40,233 bases of DNA from a virus. Shown in pieces: positions 21,209 through 29,984 of this stretch. The notes below the pieces were generated by a model. That model saw nothing but the letters and a program-made list of their open reading frames with translations, was not told where the DNA came from and did not search any database. Where the stretch lies: positions 1 through 40,233 of IMG/VR virus record IMGVR_UViG_3300014711_000001. One strand, 5' to 3'. The stretch's first letter is position 1. Each line of letters begins with the position of its first letter. The position numbers and the translations under genes were made by a program.

Positions 21209-21453
21209 TGCCGGTTCCTGCGTCTGCCCCGCCTGATCTTCGTGCATATCTTGAGGAACTGGAAAAGCGCGTTGATACCGTGTCGCGGGTGCAGTTGTTC
21301 AAGCTGAAACTATTGACCACGGCGACCCTTCCAAGCGCATCGGACACGCGGTTTCAGAACAGCATCGCATTGGTGTCCAACCCTGCGGGCAACAAGCGCC
21401 TGGTATTCTCAGACAATACCATCTGGCGCTATCCAGACGGGACGGCGGTGTAA
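21208..21453 (+). CDS. Small neck/tail-region protein
   Basis: 81 residues; overlaps both neighbours by TAATG. N-terminal helix 'APPDLRAYLEELEKRVDTVSRVQLFKL', then a beta hairpin-like C-terminus 'NSIALVSNPAGNKRLVFSDNTIWRYPDGTAV'. This last motif (LVFSDN-x-x-W-x-x-PDG) recurs in small phage structural proteins that precede tail hub genes. The helical start may trimerise. Function not known. Confidence 0.65.
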   Translation: MPVPASAPPDLRAYLEELEKRVDTVSRVQLFKLKLLTTATLPSASDTRFQNSIALVSNPAGNKRLVFSDNTIWRYPDGTAV

Positions 21454-23582
21454 TGCCCCACTTTACACTTCAACTCGGCGGCGGGGTGGTGGCTGATGAC
21501 AGTTCGGTCGCAGCCAAAGGGCGTGTGGTCGCAGCCGATAAAATGCGCTTTCGCCAAGTGGGCAATGAACCCTATGCGGAGGTAATAGGCGGGTGGGAAG
21601 ATGCCATTGGCTCAACCTTCGCCGGCACGTGCCGGGGGTTGTTTGCCAACGCCGACTTGTTGGGCAACCCGTTTCTGGTCGCAGGAACACATAGCAAGCT
21701 ATACGCTTGGACTGCGGGTTCTTTGTATGACGTGACGCCATTTGAAAAGACCAGCGTTCTTTCTGCGGCAGTCACCACAAGCCTTGCAAGTACAACGGTC
21801 ACAATCAATGACCCTGCCCACGGGCGGGCTACGGGATCCTATGTCAATATTGCGCTCCAGACAGCAGCGGTTGGCGGCATAACCCTATCAGGGGTCTATC
21901 AGTTGACCTCGGTATCAACGGACTATTACAGCGTCACGGCATCCTCTACCGCGTCCTCCACTTCAAGCGGCGGCGGTGTGGTGGTAGCGAACTATCAACT
22001 CGCACCGGGCAATGTGGACGGTCTGGGGCAGGGTGGGTATGGCGTCGGCACTTATGGGTCGGGGTCTTACGGGACTTCACAGCTAGCGGGCAAGACCTAT
22101 CCCCGCACATGGTCACTGGATTCCTGGGGCCAATACACGATCTGCAATCCTCGCGGCTACGGGGTTTATGAACTCCAGCCCGTCACGTCCAACACCGAAC
22201 TGAACCTTGATACGACATTTGCCACCACGGCGTCATGGACGGCAGGAACGGGTTGGAGTGTCACAGGTAACGCAGGGGTGGCGACGGCGGGTAGTGCTTC
22301 TACCTTGTCAATCGCAATATCCTCGGCATCGGTTGGGGGTTATTACCGCGCCACGATTACCGCCACTCGTTCGGCGGGGACGTGTCAGGTCATGCTTGGG
22401 TCGCAGAATGTCGGGTCGGCTATTTCAGCATCGGGGACGTTTGTATCCACCTTCCTTGCAACTGCAACGACGCCGCTGTCATTCTCGAAAGATGCGAGTT
22501 TCGCGGGGTCAATCACGCTCGCAAGCCTGAAGCTTGAGCCTTACGCCTATCAGATCACGAATTGCCCGAATACCGCTTCATGCGCTTGGGTGACGGGTGA
22601 AAAGATACTGGCCTTGGGTGGGACGGCAAGGGTATCAGATGGGACTGTTTCGCCCCTCACGGTAAGATGGTCGGATCAAGGCAATAACACGACATGGACG
22701 CCTTCGACCACAAATCAGGCGGGTGACTTCCAGCTATCCGAGGGGACCAAAATCCTCAAAGGCTTGGCCACTCGCAACCAGTCTTTGATATTCACCGACA
22801 CGGCCCTTTATGGCATGCGGTATTTGCCTGGTGATCCGCTGATCTACAGTTTCCCCCTGCTCGGGGTGGGGTGTGGGATTATCGGCCCCAATGCAGCGGT
22901 TGATGCCAATGGTATCATTTACTGGATGGGCAATAACGCTCAATTCTTCCGCTATGCCGGCGCGGTTGTTGAGGATGTCCCCTGCTCATTGAAGTCTGAC
23001 CTGTTCAACAACATCGCCCCCGGTCAGGGCGAGAAGGTCTATGGCTGGTACAATTCACGCTTTAACGAAGTGTGGTGGCTTTATCCCGACAATCGGGACG
23101 GAACCGAATGCTCCAGGTATGTCTCGCTTCAACTAGACAATGGCTGGTGGTCGCAAGGAATATTCACACGGACGGCGGGCTGCGATCAGGGCGTTTTACC
23201 CTATCCGATCATGACCGGCACCGATGGGATTGTGTATTACCACGACAAGGGAACAAGCGGGAACGGGGCCAGCTTCTCGGCTTCGATGGAGATATTCCCG
23301 CAGGAAATCGCGGAAGGCGAGGGCATTGTTCCGATTACACGAATTATCCCTGATTTCAAGAACTTCACAGGTGGCTGTTCGGTGTCCCTCTATGCCCGTC
23401 ACTGGCCGCAGGATTCAGTGACGATCTACGGGCCATATACGATTGGCAATTCAACGCTGAAATATGACCTTCGTGTGGCAGCGAGGCAATTAGGGGCGAA
23501 ACTGGTGTTCTCGGGCGCTCCCAACACGGCCCGCATGGGCGCGGTGCGATTTGACATTCGACCGACCGGCGCGAAACGATGA
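21453..23582 (+). CDS. Tail hub/nozzle protein (gp10-like beta-propeller)
   Basis: 709 residues. Repeated 'LFANADLLGNPFLVAGTHSKLYAWTAGSLYDVTPF', 'NCPNTASCAWVTGEKILALGG', 'LKGLATRNQSLIFTDTALYGMRYLPGDPLIYSFPLLG' and 'AAVDANGIIYWMGNNAQFFRYAGAVVEDVP' are blades of the propeller found in P22 gp10 and related tail hub proteins. A carbohydrate-binding-like Thr/Ser/Gly insert (about residues 240-370) interrupts the propeller. It plugs the portal-adaptor channel and carries the fibres. The insertion could be a receptor-contacting domain. Confidence 0.8.
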   Translation: MPHFTLQLGGGVVADDSSVAAKGRVVAADKMRFRQVGNEPYAEVIGGWEDAIGSTFAGTCRGLFANADLLGNPFLVAGTHSKLYAWTAGSLYDVTPFEKTSVLSAAVTTSLASTTVTINDPAHGRATGSYVNIALQTAAVGGITLSGVYQLTSVSTDYYSVTASSTASSTSSGGGVVVANYQLAPGNVDGLGQGGYGVGTYGSGSYGTSQLAGKTYPRTWSLDSWGQYTICNPRGYGVYELQPVTSNTELNLDTTFATTASWTAGTGWSVTGNAGVATAGSASTLSIAISSASVGGYYRATITATRSAGTCQVMLGSQNVGSAISASGTFVSTFLATATTPLSFSKDASFAGSITLASLKLEPYAYQITNCPNTASCAWVTGEKILALGGTARVSDGTVSPLTVRWSDQGNNTTWTPSTTNQAGDFQLSEGTKILKGLATRNQSLIFTDTALYGMRYLPGDPLIYSFPLLGVGCGIIGPNAAVDANGIIYWMGNNAQFFRYAGAVVEDVPCSLKSDLFNNIAPGQGEKVYGWYNSRFNEVWWLYPDNRDGTECSRYVSLQLDNGWWSQGIFTRTAGCDQGVLPYPIMTGTDGIVYYHDKGTSGNGASFSASMEIFPQEIAEGEGIVPITRIIPDFKNFTGGCSVSLYARHWPQDSVTIYGPYTIGNSTLKYDLRVAARQLGAKLVFSGAPNTARMGAVRFDIRPTGAKR

Positions 23583-24355
23583 TTCCAGTCTTGGCGTCTA
23601 AATTCACGCCATACGATGATGTTTTGAAGCAAAGGGCAAAGGACGGTTCATACCCCGCGATATTGCACAAGCCGTCTGGCTCGGTATCGCTTCCTGATCC
23701 GTTCACCTCGGCATTGGTTCAATATCATCTGGATCAGTTGGGGTGCAGGGATGCAAAGCCCACGATTGATTTTTGCGTGTCCTTCGAAAGCCCGACCTTG
23801 CCGGGGACGTTTACATACCAGAAAGACGGTTCAATGCCGTCTGACACAGACTGTACAGCCGTCATTCTAATGATGCTTCTGCGGCATGGCCTAGCTCAAC
23901 CGCGGCAGATATCAAAGATAATTGATGGCCCCATGAAGCCCGTTTGTGTCTCGGATGGAATTTACGCCACATGGATGGGCGTATCCCCCACGGGGAAACA
24001 AGACATCGACCCGGTTGTAAACGTCAATATGTCGGTATTGCTCAAGGCAGTCGGCAGACCGATAAACAACACGATTGCATGGGCCTCAAGGGTGATTGGT
24101 CAGGCAAAGTCGCCCAATGACGCGGCTAAACTATCGGCCTGGTATTCAAGCCCGCAAGAGATTCTTTTTGCATTGGATCGCGCCATTCAACAGGGCGTCA
24201 ATGAGTGGTCACAGTTGCGGCAAGTGATTTCCGGCTACGCATGGGGGCAGCCGGAACTATCGGACAGTCATAAGATATACAGGGGATTGAACCCCGCTGA
24301 TTATGTGACGTGTCGCGCGTTGCAGAGAGTTCGCCGGATTGTCTACCAACGCTAA
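23579..24355 (+). CDS. Class II terpene cyclase-like toroid protein (predicted)
   Basis: 258 residues, ATGA overlap with the tail hub gene. About four repeats of the alpha-alpha toroid type can be read: 'DGSYPAI ... FTSALVQYHLDQLG', 'GTFTYQKDGSMPSDTDCTAVILMMLLRHG', 'DGIYATWMG ... DIDPVVNVNMSVLLKAVG' and 'AWYSSPQEILFALDRAIQQG'. The second contains DTDCTA (residues 89-94), which follows the D-x-D-[DC]-T-A catalytic-acid pattern of class II terpene cyclases (DxDD in squalene-hopene cyclases; DCTAE in oxidosqualene cyclases). At 258 residues it is one domain rather than the usual two. It could instead be a non-catalytic structural toroid. Next gene overlaps it. Confidence 0.6.
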   Translation: MIPVLASKFTPYDDVLKQRAKDGSYPAILHKPSGSVSLPDPFTSALVQYHLDQLGCRDAKPTIDFCVSFESPTLPGTFTYQKDGSMPSDTDCTAVILMMLLRHGLAQPRQISKIIDGPMKPVCVSDGIYATWMGVSPTGKQDIDPVVNVNMSVLLKAVGRPINNTIAWASRVIGQAKSPNDAAKLSAWYSSPQEILFALDRAIQQGVNEWSQLRQVISGYAWGQPELSDSHKIYRGLNPADYVTCRALQRVRRIVYQR

Positions 24356-24821
24356 GGCCGACAGGTTCCGCGAGTGTGTCAATAGGTGGTTGTTAGGAAA
24401 CGCGGAAGCTATTGAGTTCGCAGAGGTCGTTTGTGGCATCGCCCATGTGTGGGATGACCTCATTGACTGCGACAATGACCTAGACGATTCCGCAATTCAC
24501 CGAGCGTTCTGGGATGCGCTGATAAGGCTCCCCCGCCTTCCGTTCTATGCGCGGAACTTTGTTTCATTCCAGCCGTTACTAGAAACGGCAATCATTAACT
24601 GGCAGATCGCAAACGAACTTGAGCAGTCGGGGACCAAGCCTGACCTGCATATCGCGTTTGTTCTCCGGTCCTCTTACGCAGATTTGATCTTGATGGCAAT
24701 GCGCCTCGTCGGTGGCGACGAGTACGCGCGACAAGCTGGCGTTGAAATGCGCCGCACATGGAGCAGCGAAGGCTTTGACGCCTATTGCGCGGCCCTTGAA
24801 AACGAAATGAGGCGAGCATGA
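24339..24821 (+). CDS. Class I terpene synthase-like helical protein (predicted)
   Basis: 160 residues from a TTG at 24339, overlapping the toroid gene by 17 bases. All-helical. 'FAEVVCGIAHVWDDLIDCDND' has the aspartate-rich DDxxD of class I isoprenoid synthases (residues 39-43), and 'NWQIANELE' (87-95) has the N-x3-x-x3-E spacing of the second metal motif, with Ala in place of Ser/Thr. 'DLHIAFVLRSSYADLILMAMRLVGG' continues the bundle. It is half the length of usual enzymes, and the two motifs are only about 45 residues apart, so catalysis is unproven. Its pairing with the toroid gene is what makes it notable. Confidence 0.55.
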   Translation: MSTNAKADRFRECVNRWLLGNAEAIEFAEVVCGIAHVWDDLIDCDNDLDDSAIHRAFWDALIRLPRLPFYARNFVSFQPLLETAIINWQIANELEQSGTKPDLHIAFVLRSSYADLILMAMRLVGGDEYARQAGVEMRRTWSSEGFDAYCAALENEMRRA

Positions 24822-26191
24822 GTTGTTTAACTGGATCACAGGGTAGCAGCAATAGCACCAGTTCCCAGACACTTGACCCGGCACTGAGGGATTACCTGAC
24901 CAATGTGGTCATGCCTTATGCCACTCAGTTGGGGAACGGCGCGGGTGATTTGCTGTCTAAGCAAGAGAATTATTCAGGTCCGTTGGGCGCGGGTGTCTCG
25001 CAGCTTCAACAGCGGGCATTTGATAATTCAGGCTTGGGCGCGGCCAATCAGGGCTATTTTGATAACGCGGCGGCTAATATCAACAAATCAGTGCAGGGTT
25101 ACAGCCCCGCAGGATATACGGCGGCAACGGGTGGCCCTGCGGCTCAAGCATCATCCTTCGGCTATACCGCGTCGGGTTGGGACCCGTCAGGCATGAACGC
25201 CGCGCAAATCGGCCCTGCTTCACAATCAGTAGCCGAACGCGCACAGGCTTATCTTGCCGATGCTCCGACCTTGGCCAAGACCGACCTGTCGTCGTATATG
25301 AACCCATTTACACAAAATGTCACCAACACCACGCTGGATCAGTTGAACCTGAACACACAGCGTCAGTTGATGAATAATTCCATGAACGCCGCCGCTCAGA
25401 ACGCTTGGGGTGGCTCGCGTCAGGGTGTCGCGGATGCCTTGACCAATGAAGCGGCGCAGCGCACAGCAGCCCAGACCCTTGCGGGATTGAACCAGGGCAA
25501 CTTCACCAATGCCCAAGGTGCCGCACAGCAGGATTTAAGCCGTCAGCTTCAAGCCAACCTCGCAAACAGCGGGCAGTTGTCGGACGTGTCTAAATTCAAC
25601 GCCGCGACGGGGACGCAGAACAATCAGTTCAACGCGACCTCGAACAATCAAAATGCAATCACACAGGCGCAGTTGCAGCAGCAGGCGAACGCGGCCAACC
25701 AGCAGGCATCTAACGCTTCACGGCAATTCAACGCCGATGCGACAAACCAGCAAGGCCAGTTTAATGCCGGCCAGTCTCAGGCGGTATCCCTCGCCAATCA
25801 AGCGGCCAACAACAACATGGCGCAATTCGGGGCAACGGCGCAGAACAACGCCAATCAGTTCAACGCAGGGGCCACAAACAACGCCGAACAGTTTTTAAGC
25901 CAAGCGCGGTTGAACGCAGGTAATTCATTGAGTGCTTTGGGAACAAATAACCAGAATGCCAACCTGAGCTACCTCAATTCACTGATGGGCATGGGCAACA
26001 GCCAACAGGCCACACAGCAAAACCAGAATACGATGGGATATCAGGATTTCCTGAATAACCGCAATTTCGGCTTGCAGCGCATCAACACAGGCTCGGGCGT
26101 TCTCTCGGCCATGAATGGCGCACCGTTTACAGCGGGTTCAACTACAAACAAAACGGGCAGCGAGGGACAGACCTCAATGTCGCTCTGTTAG
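24818..26191 (+). CDS. Asn/Gln-rich ejection-type virion protein
   Basis: 457 residues, ATGA overlap with the preceding gene. The N-terminal part has 'LDPALRDYLTNVVMPYATQLGNGAGDLLSKQE' and 'VSQLQQRAFDNSG'; residues 250-380 are a degenerate 'NQFNA...NQ..A' repeat rich in Asn, Gln and Ala, expected to form long helices or an extended coil. Such proteins appear in podoviruses after the tail hub and are released into the cell with DNA. It was identified by composition and position; no enzymatic motif is visible. Confidence 0.7.
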   Translation: MSCLTGSQGSSNSTSSQTLDPALRDYLTNVVMPYATQLGNGAGDLLSKQENYSGPLGAGVSQLQQRAFDNSGLGAANQGYFDNAAANINKSVQGYSPAGYTAATGGPAAQASSFGYTASGWDPSGMNAAQIGPASQSVAERAQAYLADAPTLAKTDLSSYMNPFTQNVTNTTLDQLNLNTQRQLMNNSMNAAAQNAWGGSRQGVADALTNEAAQRTAAQTLAGLNQGNFTNAQGAAQQDLSRQLQANLANSGQLSDVSKFNAATGTQNNQFNATSNNQNAITQAQLQQQANAANQQASNASRQFNADATNQQGQFNAGQSQAVSLANQAANNNMAQFGATAQNNANQFNAGATNNAEQFLSQARLNAGNSLSALGTNNQNANLSYLNSLMGMGNSQQATQQNQNTMGYQDFLNNRNFGLQRINTGSGVLSAMNGAPFTAGSTTNKTGSEGQTSMSLC

Positions 26192-26201
26192 GGAGATCGT
26201 C

Positions 26202-26621
26202 ATGTCGTCACCAAACCTCTTAAACATGATGCCTTACCAGCAGCCAATGATGGCACCGGGGCAGCAGTACGCCCAAAGCGTACCACAGTTCCAAGCAGGG
26301 AATGTCATTCCTGATGGTGCAAAGCCGGGGTTGTTCCAGTCAGCGATTCAAATGGCCGCACAAAATATGTTTGGCCAGCAAAACCCGCAAAATGGCGATC
26401 AAACGCAACAGGGGTATGGTCCAGTTCCCGGCTTATTTAGTCAAATGCCTCAACAGCAAAAGCAGCCAGACCAACCAAACTGGATGCAGCAGGCCGCTGG
26501 TCAGGTTATGCAAAAAATGATGCCCGAAACCTTTGCCGACATGGACCCGTCAAAAATGGGTGCAAACAATATGGCCGGAAAAGCCACGGGCAACGCAATC
26601 GCTCAAATGTGCGGGGGCTAA
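26202..26621 (+). CDS. Pro/Gln/Met-rich virion protein
   Basis: 139 residues from the ATG at 26202 (ribosome site GGGAGA); a longer frame upstream is only shadow of the previous gene. The sequence is Met/Pro/Gln-rich: 'LNMMPYQQPMMAPGQQYAQSVPQFQ', 'PVPGLFSQMPQQQKQPDQPNWMQQAAGQVMQKMMPE', and mostly disordered with one helix. It is likely a small ejection or internal virion protein in the same module as its neighbours. Not recognised otherwise. Confidence 0.65.
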   Translation: MSSPNLLNMMPYQQPMMAPGQQYAQSVPQFQAGNVIPDGAKPGLFQSAIQMAAQNMFGQQNPQNGDQTQQGYGPVPGLFSQMPQQQKQPDQPNWMQQAAGQVMQKMMPETFADMDPSKMGANNMAGKATGNAIAQMCGG

Positions 26622-26624
26622 TAC

Positions 26625-28082
26625 ATGGCAGAAAACCAACCCGCAGTCCCTCCGTCAAACGCCAATCTCGGTCTATTAGCCAATACAGGCTTTGGCGACC
26701 TCCCGACAGGCGCACAGATCGGAATGATTATCGACACCCTCAGGGGTGGGAATAGTCTCTGGAACTTCATGGCGCAGTCTGGCATGGCACAGAAGCAATT
26801 AGATTACCAGCGCGGCATGTTATTTGGCCAGCCCGGTCAGGTGACAACGCCAGATGATCCTGGCGATCAGAGCGCGCCCGCGCAACCCGCCACAACCGTT
26901 CCAACAGGGCAAATGGTCGGTGGATTATTAGCACACGCATCCCCAGACATGCGAAGCCGCGCGCAGGCCGCCATCATGAACGGCAACGGTGCGAACTTCA
27001 TTAATGAGATGACCGCGCTCCCCAAATTGGGCGAGGGGCACATGATGACCCCGCAGGGCATAGTTGTAGCGCCGGGATATTTGAATGCCGTTCAGGGTAA
27101 GTCTTTGGCCGAACAGATGGGCAAGGACTACCGCATGATCGGTCCTGACGGTTCGGTCATGAATATGCCCGGCGCGGTTCAGGCAGGCGCACAGGTCGCA
27201 GGCGGGAACGCCGGAGCAGTTGCAAACGCACAACAGCCGTTTGAATTGCAAAAAATCGGCGCGCGTGGTCAAGAAGAACGCCGCAATATCGGCGCACAGG
27301 GTCAGGAAGAACGTCAGAATATTCAGTATCGCAATATGTTTGAACCCATGACGGCAATCGTCAACGGCGTTCCGACACAGGTTCCCCGCGCGGTATTGCC
27401 TCAGATGGCGGCAACAGGTGGGCTACAGACGGACTACACCCCCGAACAAAAGTCCATCATGGAAGGGACGGGCAAAGCCAATGCGGAAATGCTGGCTCAG
27501 ATGCCCGAGAGCTTCCAAGCCCTTCAAAGCACGAAACAGCGACTTGATGACATGGCAGCGGCGTTTAAACGGTTCCAGTCTGGCCCGCTTGCTCCGTCAT
27601 TGGGTGAAGCTAACGCGGTTATGGATCAGCTTGGATTCCCGCGTCTGTCCAAGGTGGACCCCGATGCTGTAAATATCGTGTTCAAAAATGGCATGGGCAA
27701 CATTATCGACCAGATGAAGTCCATCCCCGGCAATCGCCCGATGAAGATTGAAATCGAAAACTTTGCCAAAGCCAATGCCTCCGCAGGCAATACACCGCAG
27801 GCGAACCAAGAGATTATTTCACAAGGCGCGGGGCTGGCGAACCGATCAATGGACTGGATGCAGGCCATGAATCAGGCGCGTCTTGATGCTTCAAAGTCCA
27901 TGAAACCCTTTGATCCCCAAGCCTTCACCCTGCAATGGATGAAGGAACACCCGACGCAGAGTTACATTGACAACGCGCGGAAGTCATATGGATACGCGCC
28001 GCCTGCGGGTCATGTTGAAGGTGGTTATAAATTCAACGGCGGCAATCCGGCTGATCCGAACTCATGGACGAAGGTGCAGTGA
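26625..28082 (+). CDS. Probable ejection protein
   Basis: 485 residues. It opens with 'NANLGLLANTGFGDLPTGAQIGMIIDTLRGGNSLWNFMAQSG', then a variable central region with repeated 'GARGQEERRNIGAQGQEERQNI' (residues about 212-231), and a helical C-terminal half ('MLAQMPESFQALQSTKQRLDDMAAAFKRFQ', 'IIDQMKSIPGNRPMKIEIENFAKANASAG'). It ends 'TLQWMKEHPTQSYIDNARKSYGY', common in large podovirus internal proteins. It probably travels through the tail before the DNA. No enzymatic motif. Confidence 0.7.
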   Translation: MAENQPAVPPSNANLGLLANTGFGDLPTGAQIGMIIDTLRGGNSLWNFMAQSGMAQKQLDYQRGMLFGQPGQVTTPDDPGDQSAPAQPATTVPTGQMVGGLLAHASPDMRSRAQAAIMNGNGANFINEMTALPKLGEGHMMTPQGIVVAPGYLNAVQGKSLAEQMGKDYRMIGPDGSVMNMPGAVQAGAQVAGGNAGAVANAQQPFELQKIGARGQEERRNIGAQGQEERQNIQYRNMFEPMTAIVNGVPTQVPRAVLPQMAATGGLQTDYTPEQKSIMEGTGKANAEMLAQMPESFQALQSTKQRLDDMAAAFKRFQSGPLAPSLGEANAVMDQLGFPRLSKVDPDAVNIVFKNGMGNIIDQMKSIPGNRPMKIEIENFAKANASAGNTPQANQEIISQGAGLANRSMDWMQAMNQARLDASKSMKPFDPQAFTLQWMKEHPTQSYIDNARKSYGYAPPAGHVEGGYKFNGGNPADPNSWTKVQ

Positions 28083-29878
28083 TGGCGGGTCCGTGGGAAA
28101 GCTACCAACCCGCACAAACTGAAACCGGCCCTTGGGCGTCCTATGCCCAGACGGGTCAGTTTGCAACACCCGCGCCACAACAGCCCGTCAATTCGAACGG
28201 CGGCCCTTCGTTTTTGGCTGGTCTAGGGCGCGGTCTTATGGATCCCCTAGATGCGGGCGCGCAAGCGATTGCCAATGGAGCGTCTGTTTTGGGGCTTGAT
28301 AAATTGGCCAACAATGTGTTGGGCGACAAAATCGCGCCAACGGCTGAACAATTAAAACAAAACATTGCGAACGAAACAAATCAATATGAGGCTCAACGCC
28401 AACAGTCTGGCCAGACTGGCATTGATTGGGCGCGTATGGCGGGTAACGTTCCCGCTTCGGTGGCAATCGGGGCCATGGTTCCCAGTGTTGGTTCTGGTTT
28501 GGTTGGCGCTATTGGCACAGGTGCTTTACAGGGTGCGGCGGCAGGGGCATTGACCCCTGCGATTGATCCCAACAAAACATTTGTTGACGAAAAACTTGAC
28601 CAATTAGGCCAAGGGGCAGCCTTTGGCGCGGCTTTGGGTGGGGCGGGGGATTTATTTCGAAAGGCGATTGCCCCCGCTATTGATCCTGCGGTTCAACGCC
28701 TCCGCGATGCAGGGGTCAAACTATTGCCGGGTCAGGTGGTCGGGGGATCCATTAAGCGACTTGAAGAAGGCGCCACCAGCGTCCCGTTAATGGGTGATGC
28801 GATCAAATCTGGCCTAAATGAAGGTCAGGACAGCTTTGTAAAGGCAGCCTGGAACAAGGTTCTCAGTGGCATCGGGAAAAAATATGATGGGGACGTTACC
28901 CAACACGGCTTTGATGGTGTCTGGAATCAAGTAGCGGATTCGGAAAACAAGCTACTACCGCGCCTTTCGCTGCCCGTTGATCAACAGTTATCCGCAGACC
29001 TGCAAAGCATTAAAACCGCAGCGGCGCAACTCCCTGAACAGCAAAAGGGCGTCTTTGATAGGTTCTATAATATGTTTGTAGAGCCCAAGCTTCAAAGCGG
29101 CGCGGTTGACGGCAAAAGTATAAAATCCCTTTTGTCAGATGTTGGCAAAAAAGTGGATAACTTTGCAACAGGCGGTGGTTCTGACGGGGAATTGGGGGAC
29201 GTTTTCAAATCCCTTAAGTCGAAACTTCAAGAAAACATTGCCCGCACTAATCAGGATATCACCACGCCAGAAGGTGCAAACTATGGCGATATTCGTAAGG
29301 CATGGGCGCAGCTTTACACTCTCCAAGATGCGTCAGCGGCGAGCGCGAAAACTGGCGCGACATTCACGCCGGGGCAGTTGCAATCAGCACTCAAAAGAAG
29401 CATTGGAAAAAATCAGTTTACCCGCATGAAGGGTGGCGATTTGCAGCAGCTTGCGAATGACGCAGAACAAGTTATTGGCAGCACCGTTCCCGATAGCGGG
29501 ACCCCATTTAGAAGTGCTGTAGAATTGGGGCTTGGGGCATTGGCGGGCCATGGCCTAGGGCTTGAACCGGCGCACATGCTTGGCATGGGGGCGGGTCTTG
29601 CTGGTGGGACGGCAATGTATTCGCCTTGGGGGCGTCAGGCCATGTCATCATTGGCGGCAAATGGCATGATTGGCGCTCCCATAAGTGGAGCGTCCTCTCT
29701 TATGGGCATGATTGCCGATAACCTGTCACCGGGGGCTAAAAAGCAATTTCTTTTGGCGTCACAAAAGGCTCTATCGGATGCCGCGAAAAAAACGCCTCAG
29801 TTTTTGTCCCCACTGGTAAGCGGCGTAATGCCCGCCGCCACTGTCGGGATCACGTCCGGGCTTCTTGCGCCAAGATAA
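28082..29878 (+). CDS. Large Gly/Ala-rich ejection protein
   Basis: 598 residues from the ATG at 28082, sharing a base with the upstream TGA. N-terminal 'GPWESYQPAQTETGPWASYAQTG' is a short repeat often found at the start of podovirus injection proteins. Hydrophobic Gly/Ala stretches ('VPASVAIGAMVPSVGSGLVGAIGTGALQGAAAGAL' and 'ELGLGALAGHGLGLEPAHMLGMGAGLAGG') could insert in membranes. The middle is helical ('SIKTAAAQLPEQQKGVFDRFYNMF'). By size, composition and place it is the P22 gp16/gp20-type channel component. There is no lytic transglycosylase motif. Confidence 0.72.
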   Translation: MAGPWESYQPAQTETGPWASYAQTGQFATPAPQQPVNSNGGPSFLAGLGRGLMDPLDAGAQAIANGASVLGLDKLANNVLGDKIAPTAEQLKQNIANETNQYEAQRQQSGQTGIDWARMAGNVPASVAIGAMVPSVGSGLVGAIGTGALQGAAAGALTPAIDPNKTFVDEKLDQLGQGAAFGAALGGAGDLFRKAIAPAIDPAVQRLRDAGVKLLPGQVVGGSIKRLEEGATSVPLMGDAIKSGLNEGQDSFVKAAWNKVLSGIGKKYDGDVTQHGFDGVWNQVADSENKLLPRLSLPVDQQLSADLQSIKTAAAQLPEQQKGVFDRFYNMFVEPKLQSGAVDGKSIKSLLSDVGKKVDNFATGGGSDGELGDVFKSLKSKLQENIARTNQDITTPEGANYGDIRKAWAQLYTLQDASAASAKTGATFTPGQLQSALKRSIGKNQFTRMKGGDLQQLANDAEQVIGSTVPDSGTPFRSAVELGLGALAGHGLGLEPAHMLGMGAGLAGGTAMYSPWGRQAMSSLAANGMIGAPISGASSLMGMIADNLSPGAKKQFLLASQKALSDAAKKTPQFLSPLVSGVMPAATVGITSGLLAPR

Positions 29879-29894
29879 GTAAGCATCTCGCAAC

Positions 29895-29916
29895 TTGCCG
29901 CCAATAACGGCGGCGA
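29895..29916. terminator. Weak terminator-like hairpin
   Basis: GCCGCC and GGCGGC (29897-29902 and 29909-29914) flank a six-base loop just after the ejection gene; two more weak pairs extend the stem. There is no U-tract, so it may only slow RNA polymerase or stabilise the upstream message. Confidence 0.3.
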
Positions 29917-29984
29917 ATGCGTTTAGCGCCATGCGCGCTGTCTGATCATCAATCATCCGCACATTCTACACCAATGGAGGCTAG

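Noticed and set aside
25600-25900. Repeated NQFNA coding units considered as a CRISPR or tandem DNA repeat
   Set aside because: The repeats are degenerate at DNA level and follow the protein's Asn/Gln heptad-like pattern; there are no equal spacers.
29771-29956. Minus-strand frame of about 61 residues (MIDDQTARMALNAFAAVIGG...) over the end of the ejection gene
   Set aside because: It runs against all neighbours, lacks a clear ribosome site, and its second half is antisense to a confident gene. Kept only as a remote possibility.
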